DNA from: Sphaeramia orbicularis
Lineage: Eukaryota > Chordata > Actinopteri > Kurtiformes > Apogonidae
NCBI RefSeq assembly: GCF_902148855.1
Contig: NC_043978.1
Coordinates: 19,361,195 to 19,425,194 of the forward strand
DNA: 64,000 nucleotides
Direction: 5' to 3'
Part shown: piece by piece, positions 21,701-33,839 of the stretch
How the letters are laid out: each line of letters opens with the position of its first letter
How positions within the stretch are numbered: position 1 is the stretch's first letter
Position numbers and translations under genes: made by a program
Notes under the pieces: generated by a model
Told to the model about the DNA's origin: nothing
Database searches by the model: none
The model's input: the letters and a program-made list of their open reading frames with translations, nothing else

Positions 21701-22199
21701 TGGAGTTGTGGATGGAAAGCTGTGGATGGGTGTTCACCCCGTCAACATGTTTTTATTTCCTCCCCTTTGTTCTGGGAATGTGAGGAGCAGATAAACAGAC
21801 AGACGGTCTGACAATCGCACACATAACACCGGCCGTAAAGACGAGCAGATGGACTCCGACGTCAACACAGACTGAAGAGCTCAGCTCTCTCGGTTTGGCA
21901 GGTTGCCTTTCCTCTAATTCGCAATGTTCACCCCGTATTCGCTTGTACGTCTTTGTTTTGTACTTTTCTGATTGAATCCGTATAGACAATTCCAGTTGGT
22001 GGCTCTTCACTGTTATAATACATGTATCACAGGTGAGGATCAGACTCATTAATGTGCTCATTTTCCATCTAAATCTTAAATTATTCAGAAATATTGAATT
22101 GAGATGGTAGATGTGTTTTTGTTGTTGACTTTTTTTTATTTCTTTATTCGTTATTATGGTGTAAATGCTCAATTCTGTACACATTTAAGCTGATGTAAG
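21701..22199. other. Unassigned sequence
   Basis: A 143-codon minus frame (21753-22184) has no recognisable domain. No repeat is identified. Confidence 0.35.
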
Positions 22200-22348
22200 C
22201 AGTGTATTAGTTGAAAAGGATAGGCAAAAAAATAAGCTTTTGCTTCTAGCCTATTCCTTTTTTGGTTTTTATGTTTATTACAATTGATGTACTGAATAAA
22301 ATGATTGACGTAAAACCAAAAATAAATTCATTCATTCATTCATTCATC
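22200..22348 (+). mobile_element. LINE 3' UTR with ATTC tail
   Basis: AATAAGCTTTTGCTTCTAGC and CTATTCCTTTTTTGG followed by an ATTC repeat (22327-22347) is a common teleost LINE 3' end in plus orientation. No coding part remains. Confidence 0.6.
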
Positions 22349-22356
22349 TAAACATA

Positions 22357-22568
22357 CAAGGGCCGTTCAATAAGTTCATGGCCTCACCCAGAACAGAACA
22401 ACACAGTGATAATTTATATTTTATTTTTCAACATAATCTCCATTTACAGCAATGCACTTGGTCCATCGATGTTCAAGCATCACTATCCCATCACGAAAGA
22501 ATGGAACATCCTGTATTATAACAACCAGCATTTCTGGGTGAGGCCATGAACTTACTGAACAGCCCTCG
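22357..22568. mobile_element. 212-bp mariner-like MITE
   Basis: Bounded by TA (22355-22356, 22569-22570). Inverted repeats of about 37 bp start CAAGGGCCGTTCAATAAG on the left and, read inverted, CGAGGGCTGTTCAGTAAG on the right, and both reach GTTCATGGCCTCACCCAGAA. The interior ACAGCAATGCACTTGGTCCA looks like a transposase remnant of a mariner family. Confidence 0.85.
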
Positions 22569-24019
22569 TATTTATGTGTAGAATAGATGCAGTTAACCCT
22601 TTAACTCCCGACACACTATTCCAATGAATGGAGCTGCTTATAGAAGTGTCATAAAAGCTGCTCTGAGTATGTGTTGTGTTCCTTTTCTTCAGTGGTTTTG
22701 CTTTATTCCGTGTGTTTACATGACAACTTTTATTCCTGGTTTAAACTGATTAAAGGTTAGATCCTATTTCAGATGCCCATGTAAACACCTTATTCCAGTT
22801 CAAAAAGAAAAGTTCGGATTAAATTTAAACATGACTAAAGTCACTGGTTTTATACACTTTTGAATCCGGTCTAAATTATTCCTCAGACATGTAAACCCTT
22901 TATTCCGTTTGGACTTTATTCCTGCCATTCTGCACATGCTCGTTGTCTTGTCCTGTCACGATGACGCACACATTCTGCGCTGGCGGAAGAATATGCAATG
23001 CAGTCTAGTCAACCCAAACCGTTCCAGTGGGCTATTCTGATGGGATCTACCAGCCTCTAAAACCCTGAAGGAATAGTTCACCACTTATTTTTTTTTTAAT
23101 TCATTTGTTATGCACTAATGAGTTCTCCAAGTGGGGAAATCAGTTTGCACTGCAGTGCACCGATTGCCTTATTCTCGCAGCCCATCCGTTAGCTTAGCTT
23201 AGCCTAGCTTAGCATAATCGTTTCATTCCTACGGTCAGACATAGCCAGGCTTTTATAGGTGATTCGTATTATTTTATGAGTGATTTTGTGAAATTCAGTT
23301 CTCCCTAATCATTACTTTAGTCCAGTGGGGTCAATATGATCACAAATTGAGGCTCAAATCATGGCGATGTGACTTACTGCACTAATAAAAAATTGGGAAA
23401 TAAAAACTAATGTAAAGCTAAAACAGTAAAGCAAAGCTTATTTAGCGCATGCAGCCCTTCCAACAAAAAGATTTTCCAACTTCCGTCAACACAACAGTCC
23501 CAAGATGAGGACATCCAACACACATACTTTAGATGAGTTTTTTTTGTAATGAAATTCTGTATAATCTCTCTGAAAAGTGGAACAGATAATAAATTAAGAT
23601 ATGATTTAACATTCCTATTATCTTCGTCAGTGGTTTTATCTGTGTAATGTGACATAGATTTGACTGATATTGAACTTTAAATAAAAGTGTAAACCATCAC
23701 TCACTTCTGCTCAACAGGCAAAATTTACAACAAAGTTCACCACTCAGTTTGGATTAAATAAGAAATAATAATAAAAGCAGAAATTCCTTTTTTTAATCTA
23801 TAGTTCAGATCAGAGCGGGAGGAGGAGTAGCTGGGTGGGGGTGTATAGGAGGTAGAAGCTCCAGAACACTTCTGTCCTCTGGGGGTTTTTATATTTAATG
23901 TGATGGGTAGAATACACATTTGGTCTTTTAATTCTACTTTCTTTTTAATCTAATTTATTTTCACCTATTTACACTTTACATTTATTTATTTGTTGTTGAT
24001 GTGGTATGACTGTTTCTGT
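22569..24019. other. Unassigned; worn repeats likely
   Basis: 22600-23010 contains GTAAACACCTTATTCC and GTAAACCCTTTATTCCG words typical of an old fish DNA element. 23180-23215 has a TTAGCTTAGC mini-repeat. No gene is seen. Confidence 0.4.
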
Positions 24020-24560
<541 letters not shown>

Positions 24561-24564
24561 GTGA

Positions 24565-25403
24565 TGGATCACGACAGGTTGGTAAAATTCAGTCCTGATT
24601 TTGTTTTGAACCCACTTTTATATTTCATAAAATGTCAAATTGTGAACTTGAATATCCATAATTTAATGAATGCAATGATCATAGTGTTATTTTGGGGGAA
24701 ATTAGATTAAAACAAAACAAAACACATTTTCTGACATAAACTTGTGAATAGGGGCCAAATTATTCTGACCTTTATTCGACCCACGTTGCCCAAATCTGTC
24801 TGTAATGAACCAAACCCACCTGTTCTGTCGGAGCCTTAATGTGTGAGTATCTAAGGTGTGACATAATGTTGACTTTTGTCTTTCCCGTGGATCTAAATGC
24901 AAACATTACTTTCGTTGCTACTGAAACCTTCGCCAGCTGAGCAGCCTGTGCCCTGACGGTGAACCCTCTTACACAGTCGCTCAGATCTTTTTTCCTTTCA
25001 CTATCATCTGGTCTGTTGTCAGTTTTACTACAGAGCTCCATGGGACGCTTCAACCATGCAGTGAACCTGTGTGGAAGCATCTGCATTCACCAGGATCCTA
25101 CACGCATTTATTCAGCTTTCTCCAATAATTTGTAACCCCACCCCCCCATATCACAATGTGTGCACAATACTCAGGATGAGCTGTGTACAACATCCTAAAA
25201 AATAATCTATAATAATTAATTCTGTATAAACAATAAATAACAGTAAAAAAAAAACCCTAATAAATAAATACTACAGTGCAAGAGTAAACTCAGCAGCATG
25301 TTAAAGCAAAATATGGATATAATCTTTACATTTAAATGTATATGAATATTCTAAATTTCTCCTTATATTTTAATGTTTCACAAATGTATATTTTCTGTGT
25401 TTC
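24565..25403. other. Unassigned sequence
   Basis: No gene is supported; the minus frame 24772-25086 (104 codons) has no recognised domain. A short C-run lies at 25138-25146. Confidence 0.35.
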
Positions 25404-25470
25404 CTGCACTTTACTGATCCCACCATGGGGACAATTCTCAGCTGATAGAAGCAAATAAACAAATAAAGTC
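25404..25470 (+). mobile_element. LINE 3' end that seeds the pentanucleotide array
   Basis: CCTGCACTTTACTGATCC, CACCATGGGGACAATT and AAATAAAGTCTATG align in order with the inverted fragment at 27722-27790, which also ends in a pentanucleotide tail. Confidence 0.6.
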
Positions 25471-25971
25471 TATGTTATGTTATGTTATGTTACGTTACCA
25501 TACCTTATGTTATCTTATCTTACCTTTTCTTATCTTATGTTATCTTCTTACCTTATCTTATCTTATCTTACCTTATCTTATGTTATCTTATCTTACCTTG
25601 TGTTATGTTATCTTACCTTATGTTATGTTATCTTATTTTACCTTATGTTATCTTATGTTATCTTACTTTATGTTATGTTATCTTACCTTATGTTATCCTA
25701 TGTTATCTTATCTTACCTTATGTTATGTTATCTTATGTTATGTTATCTTATCTTACCTTATGTTGTTATCTTACTTTGTTATGTTATCTTATCTTATGTT
25801 ATCCTATGTTATCTTATCTTACCTTGTGTTATCTTATCTTACCTTATGTTGTTATTTTATCTTACCTTATGTTATCTTACCTTATGTTATGTTATCTTAT
25901 CTTACCTTATGTTATCTTATGTTGTGTTATGTTACCTTATGTTATCTTATTTTGTCTTACCTTACCTTATC
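25471..25971 (+). repeat. Pentanucleotide array TTATG / TTATC / TTACC
   Basis: About 100 units of 5 bp with interspersed TTATG, TTATC and TTACC variants. All three plus frames stay open for 180-195 codons because no unit combination makes a stop; the encoded Leu/Tyr/Ser/Cys repeats are not a protein. The array abuts a LINE 3' end and looks like its overgrown tail. Confidence 0.95.
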
Positions 25972-26437
25972 CACATTTCCTCTTTTCTGTTCCTGGTCTC
26001 CTGTGGTGTAGGAAATGTTTTTGTTGTTGCCACTACTGTTAAAATACTGTCTGACTGTTGCTAAACATTTTGGATTTGACTTTCCATAGATATCACACTG
26101 GATCTGGAGACGGAGTATTTTTAATCTCTACAACACATTACCTCTTTCCTCTGTGCCTGCATTTCTTTCCTCACTTCTCCTTCCTTCCTTCTTTCCTTTC
26201 TCTCTCTTCCTTCTCGTCTACCTCCAAGTCTGCCAACTCTCTTGCAGATCTGAGCGTGGACAGATGGTCTCGAGCAAAATAGTGTTTACTTGCACACAGT
26301 TTCGAACAGAATGAGCAGATGCCTGCAGAGCTGCTGCTCCCCTCCGATCACCATGTTACCCAAACAGGCCAGAGAGGAGGAAGACATGCAGCAGAAACCA
26401 CCAAAGAACCACCAACAGAGGAGAGAGAGATGGAGGT
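25972..26437. other. Unassigned; CT-rich tract
   Basis: A CT-rich stretch lies at 26160-26225. No gene is supported. Confidence 0.35.
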
Positions 26438-26441
26438 TTAA

Positions 26442-26630
26442 CCCATAAAGACCCAGTGCTACTTTTGTGGAGTTTCCAAATGAATGTTTCTCTATTTTAA
26501 ACTTTATTAGCTAATATATTAACATTTATTGTAATACTACCCACTGTATTGTCATTGTTTATAGGCATAATGTTATTTTATTTATTTACTTAATAATTAA
26601 TTAATTCACTTTTGTAATTATTTTTACATT
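26442..26630 (+). mobile_element. piggyBac-like MITE, left-end fragment
   Basis: TTAA (26438-26441) followed by CCCATAAAGACCCAGTGC. The body decays after about 160 bp. Confidence 0.65.
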
Positions 26631-27122
26631 AAACCAAGAAGAAATTTGGAGACGTTTATGGGTTATTATGAAATTATTTTACTTGAGATCACAATTAGGC
26701 TGAATGTGGGCCCTGAACTAAAACCACTTCCACACTTTTGACTTTTAAAGGGATCACATTTTGCTAAACCCACTTTTATTAGTCTTTAACAAATCTTCTA
26801 CAAATACACATTTATTTGTGTATTTGGGGACCCTAATAGTTTAAAAAGTTTGAATTTGAGCCCTCTAGGTGCTGCAAAGCTATCTTTATATTCATTTTGA
26901 CAAAAATCGACTGAATTTCTACAACCTGTTTTAATTACTTCTTAATTTGTTATGTCTAGAACTAGTTACATCACAACATTTGCACATATAAGGTCTGTGG
27001 AGTTGAATTAATGAAGAATTTAGACCCAAGCATAGCATTTACAGTTTATGTAGGCCACAGGGAAATGTTTTAAAGAAGAATCTTTACTTTGTCAGTCGTA
27101 GTTTTTGTCACACACGTAAACA
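26631..27122. repeat. hAT-like fragment and GCTAAACCCACTTTT repeat
   Basis: GTGGGCCCTGAACTAAAAC (about 26705-26723) is the end of the GGTGTCAAAC hAT-like family. The next block, from TTTTGCTAAACCCACTTTTA through GTATTTGGGGACCCTAATAG, recurs at 33488-33560 in the same order, so the two may have moved as one composite. The rest is unassigned. Confidence 0.5.
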
Positions 27123-27362
27123 TGCACCACACACTGAAATTTGTCTTCTGCCTTGAACCCATCACTATGTCATGCATCACACACACTGCATGCCAGGAGC
27201 AGTGGGCTTGCCATGTCAGGCGCCCGGGGAGCAAATGGGAGGGTTGAGTGCCTTGCTCAAGGGCACATCAGCCAACAACTCTCTGCCAGTCCAGGGAATC
27301 GAACCAGTGACTCTTCAGTCACAAGCCAACTCTCCAGCCATCTAGACCATGGCTGCCCCCAT
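27123..27362 (-). mobile_element. tRNA-derived SINE
   Basis: On the minus strand the head begins at about 27362 with GGGGGCAGCCATGG and carries TGGTCTAGATGGCTGG (A-box-like) and GGTTCGATTCC, a canonical B box. The body runs through GGGCACATCA... and GTGTGTGGTGCATG to the AATCTT-rich tail. Only the tRNA-like head would be read by RNA polymerase III. A fragment of the same body lies at 9886-10012. Confidence 0.65.
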
Positions 27363-27369
27363 GGAGTTT

Positions 27370-27511
27370 TGAAATGCATAATTCCATTTAAAAAAAAGCA
27401 AAATATCACTTCTTTAAGGGTCATTTTTGGCATTTCACAAATTCATCCCATGGGCTGGAAAGGACCCTTTGGCGGGCTGGCTTTGGCCGGTATGTTTGAC
27501 ACCTGTGCTCT
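27370..27511 (-). mobile_element. hAT-like MITE fragment
   Basis: Minus strand of the GGTGTCAAAC family, ending GTTTGACACCTGTG on the plus strand, with GGACCCTTTGGCGGGC inside. Confidence 0.6.
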
Positions 27512-27522
27512 AGTATAAGATA

Positions 27523-27692
27523 AGATAATTAAGTAAGTAAATTTTATTTATAGAGCACTTTTCACAGACAGAGTCACAAAGTGCTTCATCAAATCAAAAT
27601 CAAATCAAATTTACAGAAACCCAACATAATCCTCCAGGAGCAAACACTTGTCATTGGTGACAGTGGCGAGGAAAAACTTCCCTTTAACAGGC

Positions 27693-27723
<31 letters not shown>

Positions 27724-27800
27724 ACTTTATTTTGTATTTGCTGCTATCAACTGAGAAATTTCCCCATGGTAGGATCAATAAAGTGCAGGAAAGAGTTTGA
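27523..27800 (-). mobile_element. Two LINE 3' ends in antisense
   Basis: First, AAGTAAGTAAATTTTATTT followed by ATAGAGCACTTTTCAC (27530-27690). Then a GATAA pentanucleotide tail (27695-27720) with AGACTTTATTTTGTATTTGC and CCCATGGTAGGATCAATAAA to 27790. The second matches the fragment next to the long array at 25.47 kb. Confidence 0.65.
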
Positions 27801-27817
27801 TAGACCAATCAATCATT

Positions 27818-28110
27818 TCGATGGGCCAGTTAAAAGGATTGGATGGTGTTTTTTCAGTCCTGTCCGTTTCCACAGGTGAGTAAAATATTTTATTTTTGTG
27901 CTAGGGCATTTAATTAATTGGTTGGAATCGGGGTGTGAAGGAGATTTTAAGCAACATAGTAAACAAAAAAAAAGCTCCAGGAAAACATCTTCTACGCTAC
28001 GTTTAAGATCTTCAGTGTAGTTTTTCGCACTTTTTAAATTTATCCCACGGGAAAGATTAAACCCTTTGGCGGGCCGGTTTTGGCCTGTGGGCCACATGTT
28101 TGACACACCC
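27818..28110 (-). mobile_element. hAT-like MITE fragment
   Basis: Right side reads GGCGGGCCGGTTTTGGCC and TTTGACACACCCCTAG, the inverted left end of the GGTGTCAAAC family. Confidence 0.65.
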
Positions 28111-28343
28111 CTAGCCTAACATTTCCACCCACTGACAGGTCCCATTGGAATGAGATAATAGAGAAGGTTAGTGTAGTTGTTCTTGGGATTGTTTTGTTTT
28201 TGTATACATGTAAAAAAAAAAAAAAAAATAGAATTTGTGCAACAATTCATTTTCAATTGATTTGTCACATATGATACACTGTTTGTATTGCCCAATTTCT
28301 GCAAAACTCCAAATAAAGGTTGGAATGAGACAATCTACATTAA

Positions 28344-28821
28344 CCCATTAAGACCCAGTGCTACTTTTTTGTCAGTTCCCAAATGAATTTTGCATTATTT
28401 TCAGTGAAAATCTGGTATTTTCCTGTATTTAATTCACTGGTCATGAAGATCTCCATAAAAGCTCAGATAACAGTTAAGGGTTATTCTATCAAAAACAAAG
28501 AAAACTGAGGAAAAAGTGAGTTTTTTTTTAAAATATATCATTAACTAAACAAACCCAGTGTGTCCATCCACTGTCATCGATCCAACTTCATGGGTTCTAC
28601 TGGTGAATCTATGTTGTAGAAGATGACGGTGTTTCCACGGTAACTATGGAGCCTCTGAATGTCCAAATGGGTCATATCTGATGACCATGAAAAGATGAAT
28701 GAGTGTATGTTATTACACTAATTATTTACATGTATTGATAGGATTAATGGATGAACAAGTACTAGACATTTTAGATCAGTAAATGGTTTTGGTCGCTGGT
28801 GGATATCTGGGTCTTTATGGA
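28344..28821 (+). mobile_element. piggyBac-like MITE, near-complete copy
   Basis: TTAA at 28340-28343 and 28822-28825; ends CCCATTAAGACCCAGTGC and TCTGGGTCTTTATGGA. At 478 bp it gives the best view of the family: non-coding, with the conserved block CCATCCACTGTCAT and GTCATATCTGATGACCATG in the middle. The short subterminal inverted repeats and TTAA target are the basis for calling it piggyBac-like. Confidence 0.8.
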
Positions 28822-28849
28822 TTAAATATACAAAGGTGTTTCTGTTTTT

Positions 28850-29400
28850 GTTGTCAGAATTCCACACACTTCATTAAACGCCCGTCGTCTGCAGCAGACT
28901 TGACTTCATTTGGTTTCTGTCGCCTTTTCACCTGACTGTGTTTGTCATCTTGATTTCCTCTTCACTCTCTATCTTTTTTGGAGCGGGATGTTTTTAAGCC
29001 TCTGGGGGTTTCTGGGTCTACAGGCACAATAGTTTGCCTTTCCTCTGTTTTTTTTTTTCCCCATTTGCATTAATGTGGGAAACCTGAATCCAGAATTTAT
29101 TTTCAGAGTGAAATAAAAATGTGTTTATCTGCAGATGCTTCATATTCACAGCTCAACTCCAACTGTAAGCGTCTGTGAGCAGGCGCTGGTTTGTTTGTAG
29201 ATAAGGAGATGACTTCACGTGGAGGTATCAGCCCGTCTAAAACACTGCAGACATCCGGTATGATTGGCTGGGTCTCCATTTGCAGCTGCTGTTTTGGGTG
29301 TTTATGTGTACTCAGATTGTCATTTATAACAAAATACACCCACATGCTATGCAACAGTTAAAAAGTTTAGTGTAGAACAGCTGAGGTTTGTTTATTTTTT
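28850..29400. promoter_or_regulatory. Candidate cis-regulatory block with octamer motif
   Basis: A mostly non-repetitive stretch includes ATTTGCATTAATG (29063-29075), where ATTTGCAT is a perfect POU octamer next to a TAAT core. Nothing else identifies it; conservation is untested. Confidence 0.2.
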
Positions 29401-29518
29401 ATTTTTTTTACAGGCGCCTCCCTGCAGTGTCGGTACCTTCACTTTGTTTGTTTAGCTTAAGTCAACAGATATTTGGTGGGTGACAATTGTTGCGATAATG
29501 CTTCATCTGTCTAGAACA

Positions 29519-30340
29519 CAGGTGTCAAACATGCGGCCCGGGAGCCAAATCCAGCCTGCCAAAGGGTCCAGTCTGGCCCGTAGGATCAATTTGTGAAATG
29601 CAAAAATTACACTGAATATATTAACAAGTAGAAAAGCACTCGGAGAGCGCATACCTCCGCCAAGGCAGATCAGTGCCCCCACCCCCCCACCCCCGATCAC
29701 CACCAAAATTTAATCATTTGTTCCTTGTGCCAGTATCAACATTTCCTGAAATTTTCATCCAAATCCATCCTTAACTTTTTGAGTTATCTTGCACACGGAC
29801 GGACAGACAGACAGACAAACAAACCAACGCTGGCAAAAACATAACCTCCTTGGTGGTGGTAACTAGAAAAGCAGACCTCCGCCAAGGCAGATCATTTGCT
29901 TGTTGTGCCAGAATCAACATTCCCTGAAAATTTCCTGAAAAACCATCCATAACTTTTTAAGTTATCTTGCTAACAGACAAACAAACAAACAAACAGACAG
30001 ACAGACAGACCCCAATGAAAACAAAACCTCCGCTGTTTCACTTGGCGGAGGTAATCAAGGATGTCAACATGATTTCAATTCCACATACAGACCAGTTAGA
30101 TCTTAAGTGGGTCAGACCAGTAAAATGCTATCATATTAAACCTATAAATAATAAAAACAGCAAATTTTCTCTTTGATTTAGCATAAAAAAGTAAAATTAC
30201 ATGAAAATATTTATATTAACAAACTATTATTTAACAAAAAAATGTGAATAACCCAAAATGTCTTAAGATAAGTAAATGCAGTTTTACAAATATTCTGTCT
30301 GTTATGAAATATTTTGTGCATTTGTAACTAATGTAAGTTG
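29519..30340 (+). mobile_element. hAT-like MITE carrying two AGGT repeats
   Basis: CAGGTGTCAAACATGCGGCC opens the GGTGTCAAAC family. It is interrupted by two head-to-tail AGGT copies (29629-29862, 29863-30055) and resumes with ACAGACCAGTTAGATCTTAA to about 30340. The second AGGT copy is shortened. Confidence 0.65.
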
Positions 30341-30344
30341 TAAT

Positions 30345-30406
30345 GGGGGGGGGGGGGGGGGGGGGGGGGGGGCTGATCTGCTTTGGCAGAGGTCTGCACT
30401 TTTCTA
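30345..30406 (+). repeat. G28 tract plus AGGT repeat end
   Basis: 28 consecutive G (30345-30372) lead directly into CTGATCTGCTTTGGCAGAGG and CTTTTCTAG. The run stands where intact copies have their G-rich stretch. Confidence 0.8.
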
Positions 30407-30647
30407 GTTATTACTAGTGTACATGGCAATTGCTATATTATCTTGATCACTGATTTATTTATGTATTTGCTCTGCTATTAGTTCCTTGTGCACATAAAAG
30501 CTTTGTTTTTTCTTCTCAACAAATAAATAAATGAATTAATGAGAAAAATTTAAAAACACACTGACAGAACAGACTTTGCACTTTGGATGGACTTCTGAGC
30601 ATGCTCAGTGCACCCCTTCTGTGTAATGTGGGCTGTTCTTTGCGGGG

Positions 30648-30757
30648 GGGGTTGATGAAATTTTCAGGAAATGTTGATACTGGCACAAGGAACAAATGAT
30701 TAAACTTTGGTGGTGATTGGGGGGGGGTGATCTGTGCTGTCTGAGTGCTTTTCTAGT
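30648..30757 (+). repeat. AGGT repeat, 3' part
   Basis: Begins GGTTGATGAAATTTTCAGGA and ends GAGTGCTTTTCTAG; the 5' half is missing. Confidence 0.7.
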
Positions 30758-30879
30758 TTCACTTTCTTTCTGCTTCATATTCTGTAAATGTTGCTGCAGA
30801 CACTTTTAGAGCATATTTTCTCCTTTACCAGATCATTTTATTTCTTACCCATGTAGGCAGTTCACTTTGAATCTACAGT

Positions 30880-31420
30880 CTGACTGATTTCAGTCTGGTT
30901 GAACAACTGATGCTCATGTAACTCCAGCTATTAAGAGGTGATATTACCCAGCACTCAGCCGCCTTGCTCCCTCTGCACTCCGATCATTTCATCTATTTTT
31001 CCCTTACCTACATAAACACACCCTCACAAATGACCATGTTCCCAGCTCCCAGCATCCTTTGCTGCAGTGATCCTCTCTGTAATCATGTTGATTGGCACCC
31101 ACTGCAGCGCCTTTGATTAACACTACAAATCCTCATTAGAGATGCAGGAGTTGCATGTTCAAAACGCAAACATTGAAATTTAATCGTGAGTGGTACATGA
31201 CCCCCCCCCCCACCACCCCCCACGCTCACACAAACCCACTCCCAATTACTTCAGTGTTCTCAGTGTTAGTGTGGGACTCCACATAGCAGGGCCTTTAATG
31301 AAGCACTAAAAATAGATTTCATTTTTGGTCGGCATGGAGGATTAATTTGCTGCTGAGAGTGGAGGAGGAGTCTTGATCAGAATGTCCTTGAGAAAACGTC
31401 CACAACTACAAGTTTATGAA
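30880..31420. promoter_or_regulatory. Candidate cis-regulatory block with MEF2 motif
   Basis: The stretch is free of recognised repeats apart from a C-run at 31201-31211. It contains CTAAAAATAG (31306-31315), a perfect MEF2 consensus, and CCTTTGATTAACAC near 31110, like a TCF/LEF site. It looks like conserved non-coding DNA, but no comparison could be made. Confidence 0.25.
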
Positions 31421-32039
31421 AATGCTTGTGGGGGAAATCAAACTGCGTATAGATTACTGCGTCTTCTCTGAGCTCTGTTATTGATAGTCGACTAAGAGGC
31501 TCCATCACAAACCTGGGTCAGTCTGGCTACTTTTCAGTCATCGATTGTTATGGATAAATGAATTCGAACCTCAGTCACAGTACACCTCTGTCAAATGACT
31601 AAAATCTCTTATTCCAATATCTATTTTTTTTATTCAGATATCAATATAGTATATCATCATACAGTATATCTAAGGCTGAGAGAAACAACTCGACTGTTTT
31701 TTTTAATCGATAATGTCTGGTCTTGTACGGTAAAATATTAGAAAATTGGAAAAAAAAAAGGTCAGTGAGTGTTTCATTGTTTGTTGTTTGCTTCCACAAA
31801 ACAGATATACAGTTCACAGAAGGATCAAGACACTTAAAAATATTCAGATTTTAGAAGGTGGAATCAGAATTTTTTTAGTTTTTAAGGGTGTTTGTCGATA
31901 ACCCTGTCAAGACTGATATAACAGGCCGCCTAGGTGTCTTCATGTTTTCTTTGCAATAAAAGTGTCAGAAAATTCTGTTGTTTTACATGGTATTTTTATT
32001 TCACTGTTTTTAATTGTACAGCTGTTTTTATGTCTTTTT
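31421..32039. other. Unassigned AT-rich sequence
   Basis: No gene or repeat boundary is seen. Confidence 0.35.
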
Positions 32040-32215
32040 AATCTATTCTTGTATTTTAGTCTGTCATTTTGCTTTTTTTATTCTTCTGTACAACACTGTT
32101 TTTAATTGTACAGCTGTTTTATGTCTTTAATCTATTCTCGTATATTATTCTTTTATTTTGGTTTTTCCCCTGTAAGTCGTTTTGGAAAAAAGCGCATAAA
32201 AGTAAATTTAATGAA
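32040..32215 (+). mobile_element. L2-like LINE 3' end
   Basis: CCTGTAAGTCGTTTTGGAAA followed by AAAGCGCATAAAAGTAAAT matches the usual 3' end of L2-type LINEs and their SINEs, which reads CTGTAAGTCGCTTTGGATAA in better copies. Confidence 0.55.
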
Positions 32216-32401
32216 AATGTCTTTTTTTTTTTTAAACAGTTCTTTTGCACCTTTGTTTTCAGGATGAATTTAACTTTCAATATCTGTCCATTAATTATCA
32301 TTATCATAAATAATAAATGCTTAAAACAGTGCATTTGAATAAAAAAGAAAAAAACGGACTTGAAGTTTTTAGCATATTTATCATTGGAAAAACAACTATA
32401 A

Positions 32402-32404
32402 AAT

Positions 32405-32455
<51 letters not shown>
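32402..32455. repeat. Poly(A) and AT microsatellite
   Basis: An A-run (about 32404-32420) is followed by about 16 TA units. Confidence 0.9.
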
Positions 32456-32459
<4 letters not shown>

Positions 32460-33130
32460 ACAAAACTTTTTGAGATGGAAAAATAAAGTTTCAACTATTT
32501 CACATTTGCTCAAACATGCTTTTCGGTTTTGAACATTCAGTATTCATATTATGGCTTCATATTTTTTGTTATTTCCAGGTGTATTTTAGCTTGTGTGGAA
32601 GTCTCTGACAGTTCTTTTCTACTTGTAATAGAGTCCCACATTACTGTCATAAAGTGTTATATAGTGTCGGAAAGCTCAGGATCTCAGCTTTCCAGTGCCA
32701 TTTGAATTTTGTGGATAGTGGAAATGATTTAGGAGTAACAGTCATTTGAAGGCTGTGAAGCGCAAAATGTAGCGCCGGAGAGATTGCTGTTGTTAAAGGG
32801 TTAAAGAAAATGTTTGATCTCTGGAAATGTTTGATTTAGGAACCCACCAACATGCAGTCCCCAATGTGGTGGTGCAGCATCTACCTGAAAAATGATGGTT
32901 GGTTGAAGGTCATCCAGTTGTGATACCACATATTCAGTCCGAAGGTCAAAGTCAACATTTGCACTAATTGAAGAAAAATGGACCAATTACTTGATTACAC
33001 ACAATCCCACAATGTGATTAAAAACTGTGATAATTACTGTGAACATAGAACAAATCTGATGAACATACCTCAGCAGTTGGTTTTGGAATTGACTTTATGG
33101 ACACCCTGTATATTCTTCAAAATAGTATAG
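32460..33130. other. Unassigned sequence
   Basis: No gene is supported; short T-rich and A-rich parts only. Confidence 0.35.
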
Positions 33131-33560
33131 AAAAATTTGGAGTTGTCATTATTTATTACCTCTGCCAAGGAGGTTATGTTTTCATTGGGGTTTGTCTGTT
33201 TGTTTGTTTGTCTGATGATGTCTTCAGGAAATGTTGATACTGGCACAAGGAACAAATGATTCAATTTTGGTGGTGATTTGGGGGGGGGGGACTGATCTGC
33301 CTTAGTGGAGGTCTACGCTCTCCGAATGCTTTTCTATTTTTTTTTTTTTTTTTTAATTAAACCAAGAAGAAATTTGGAGTCATTTATGGCTTATTATGCT
33401 ATTATTTGACTTGAAATCACAATTGGGTTGAATGTAGTCCCTGAACTAAAACCAGTTCCACACTTTTGACTCTTAAAGGGGTCATATTTTGCTAAACCCA
33501 CTTTTATTAGTCTTTGGTACTTTTATTTGTGTATTTGGGGACCCTAATAGTTTAAAAGTT
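33131..33560. mobile_element. hAT-like fragment with AGGT insertion and GCTAAACCC repeat
   Basis: TTTGGAGTTGTCATTATTTA of the hAT-like family is broken by an AGGT copy (33156-33337, with an 11-G run at 33280-33290). After a T-run the family end GTAGTCCCTGAACTAAAACC follows, then the TTTTGCTAAACCCACTTTTA repeat also found at 26.76 kb. Confidence 0.65.
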
Positions 33561-33839
33561 TGAATTTCTAGTTATTTCTAGGTTATTATCAGTCATTACA
33601 TTTAAAAGGATGTTTAAAAGTAAGGTATTCAATAAATATAAAATATTAGGATAAAGTTAGCCAATTATCAGTATATATCTAACATTTTGCTTCGATTATA
33701 TTATTTGTTTAGTGTTTCAGTCAGGGCTCTATAAAGGGTTAACATATCTAACCAACTGCTTTTGTAATAAATATTTTAAATTGTAGATACTTTGTGGACC
33801 CCCTTTACAACAGCCCTGATCTGGTTTTTCTCCACCATA

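Noticed and set aside
25472-26064. Three overlapping 179-195-codon frames
   Set aside because: They are the three frames of one pentanucleotide array that contains no stop codon.
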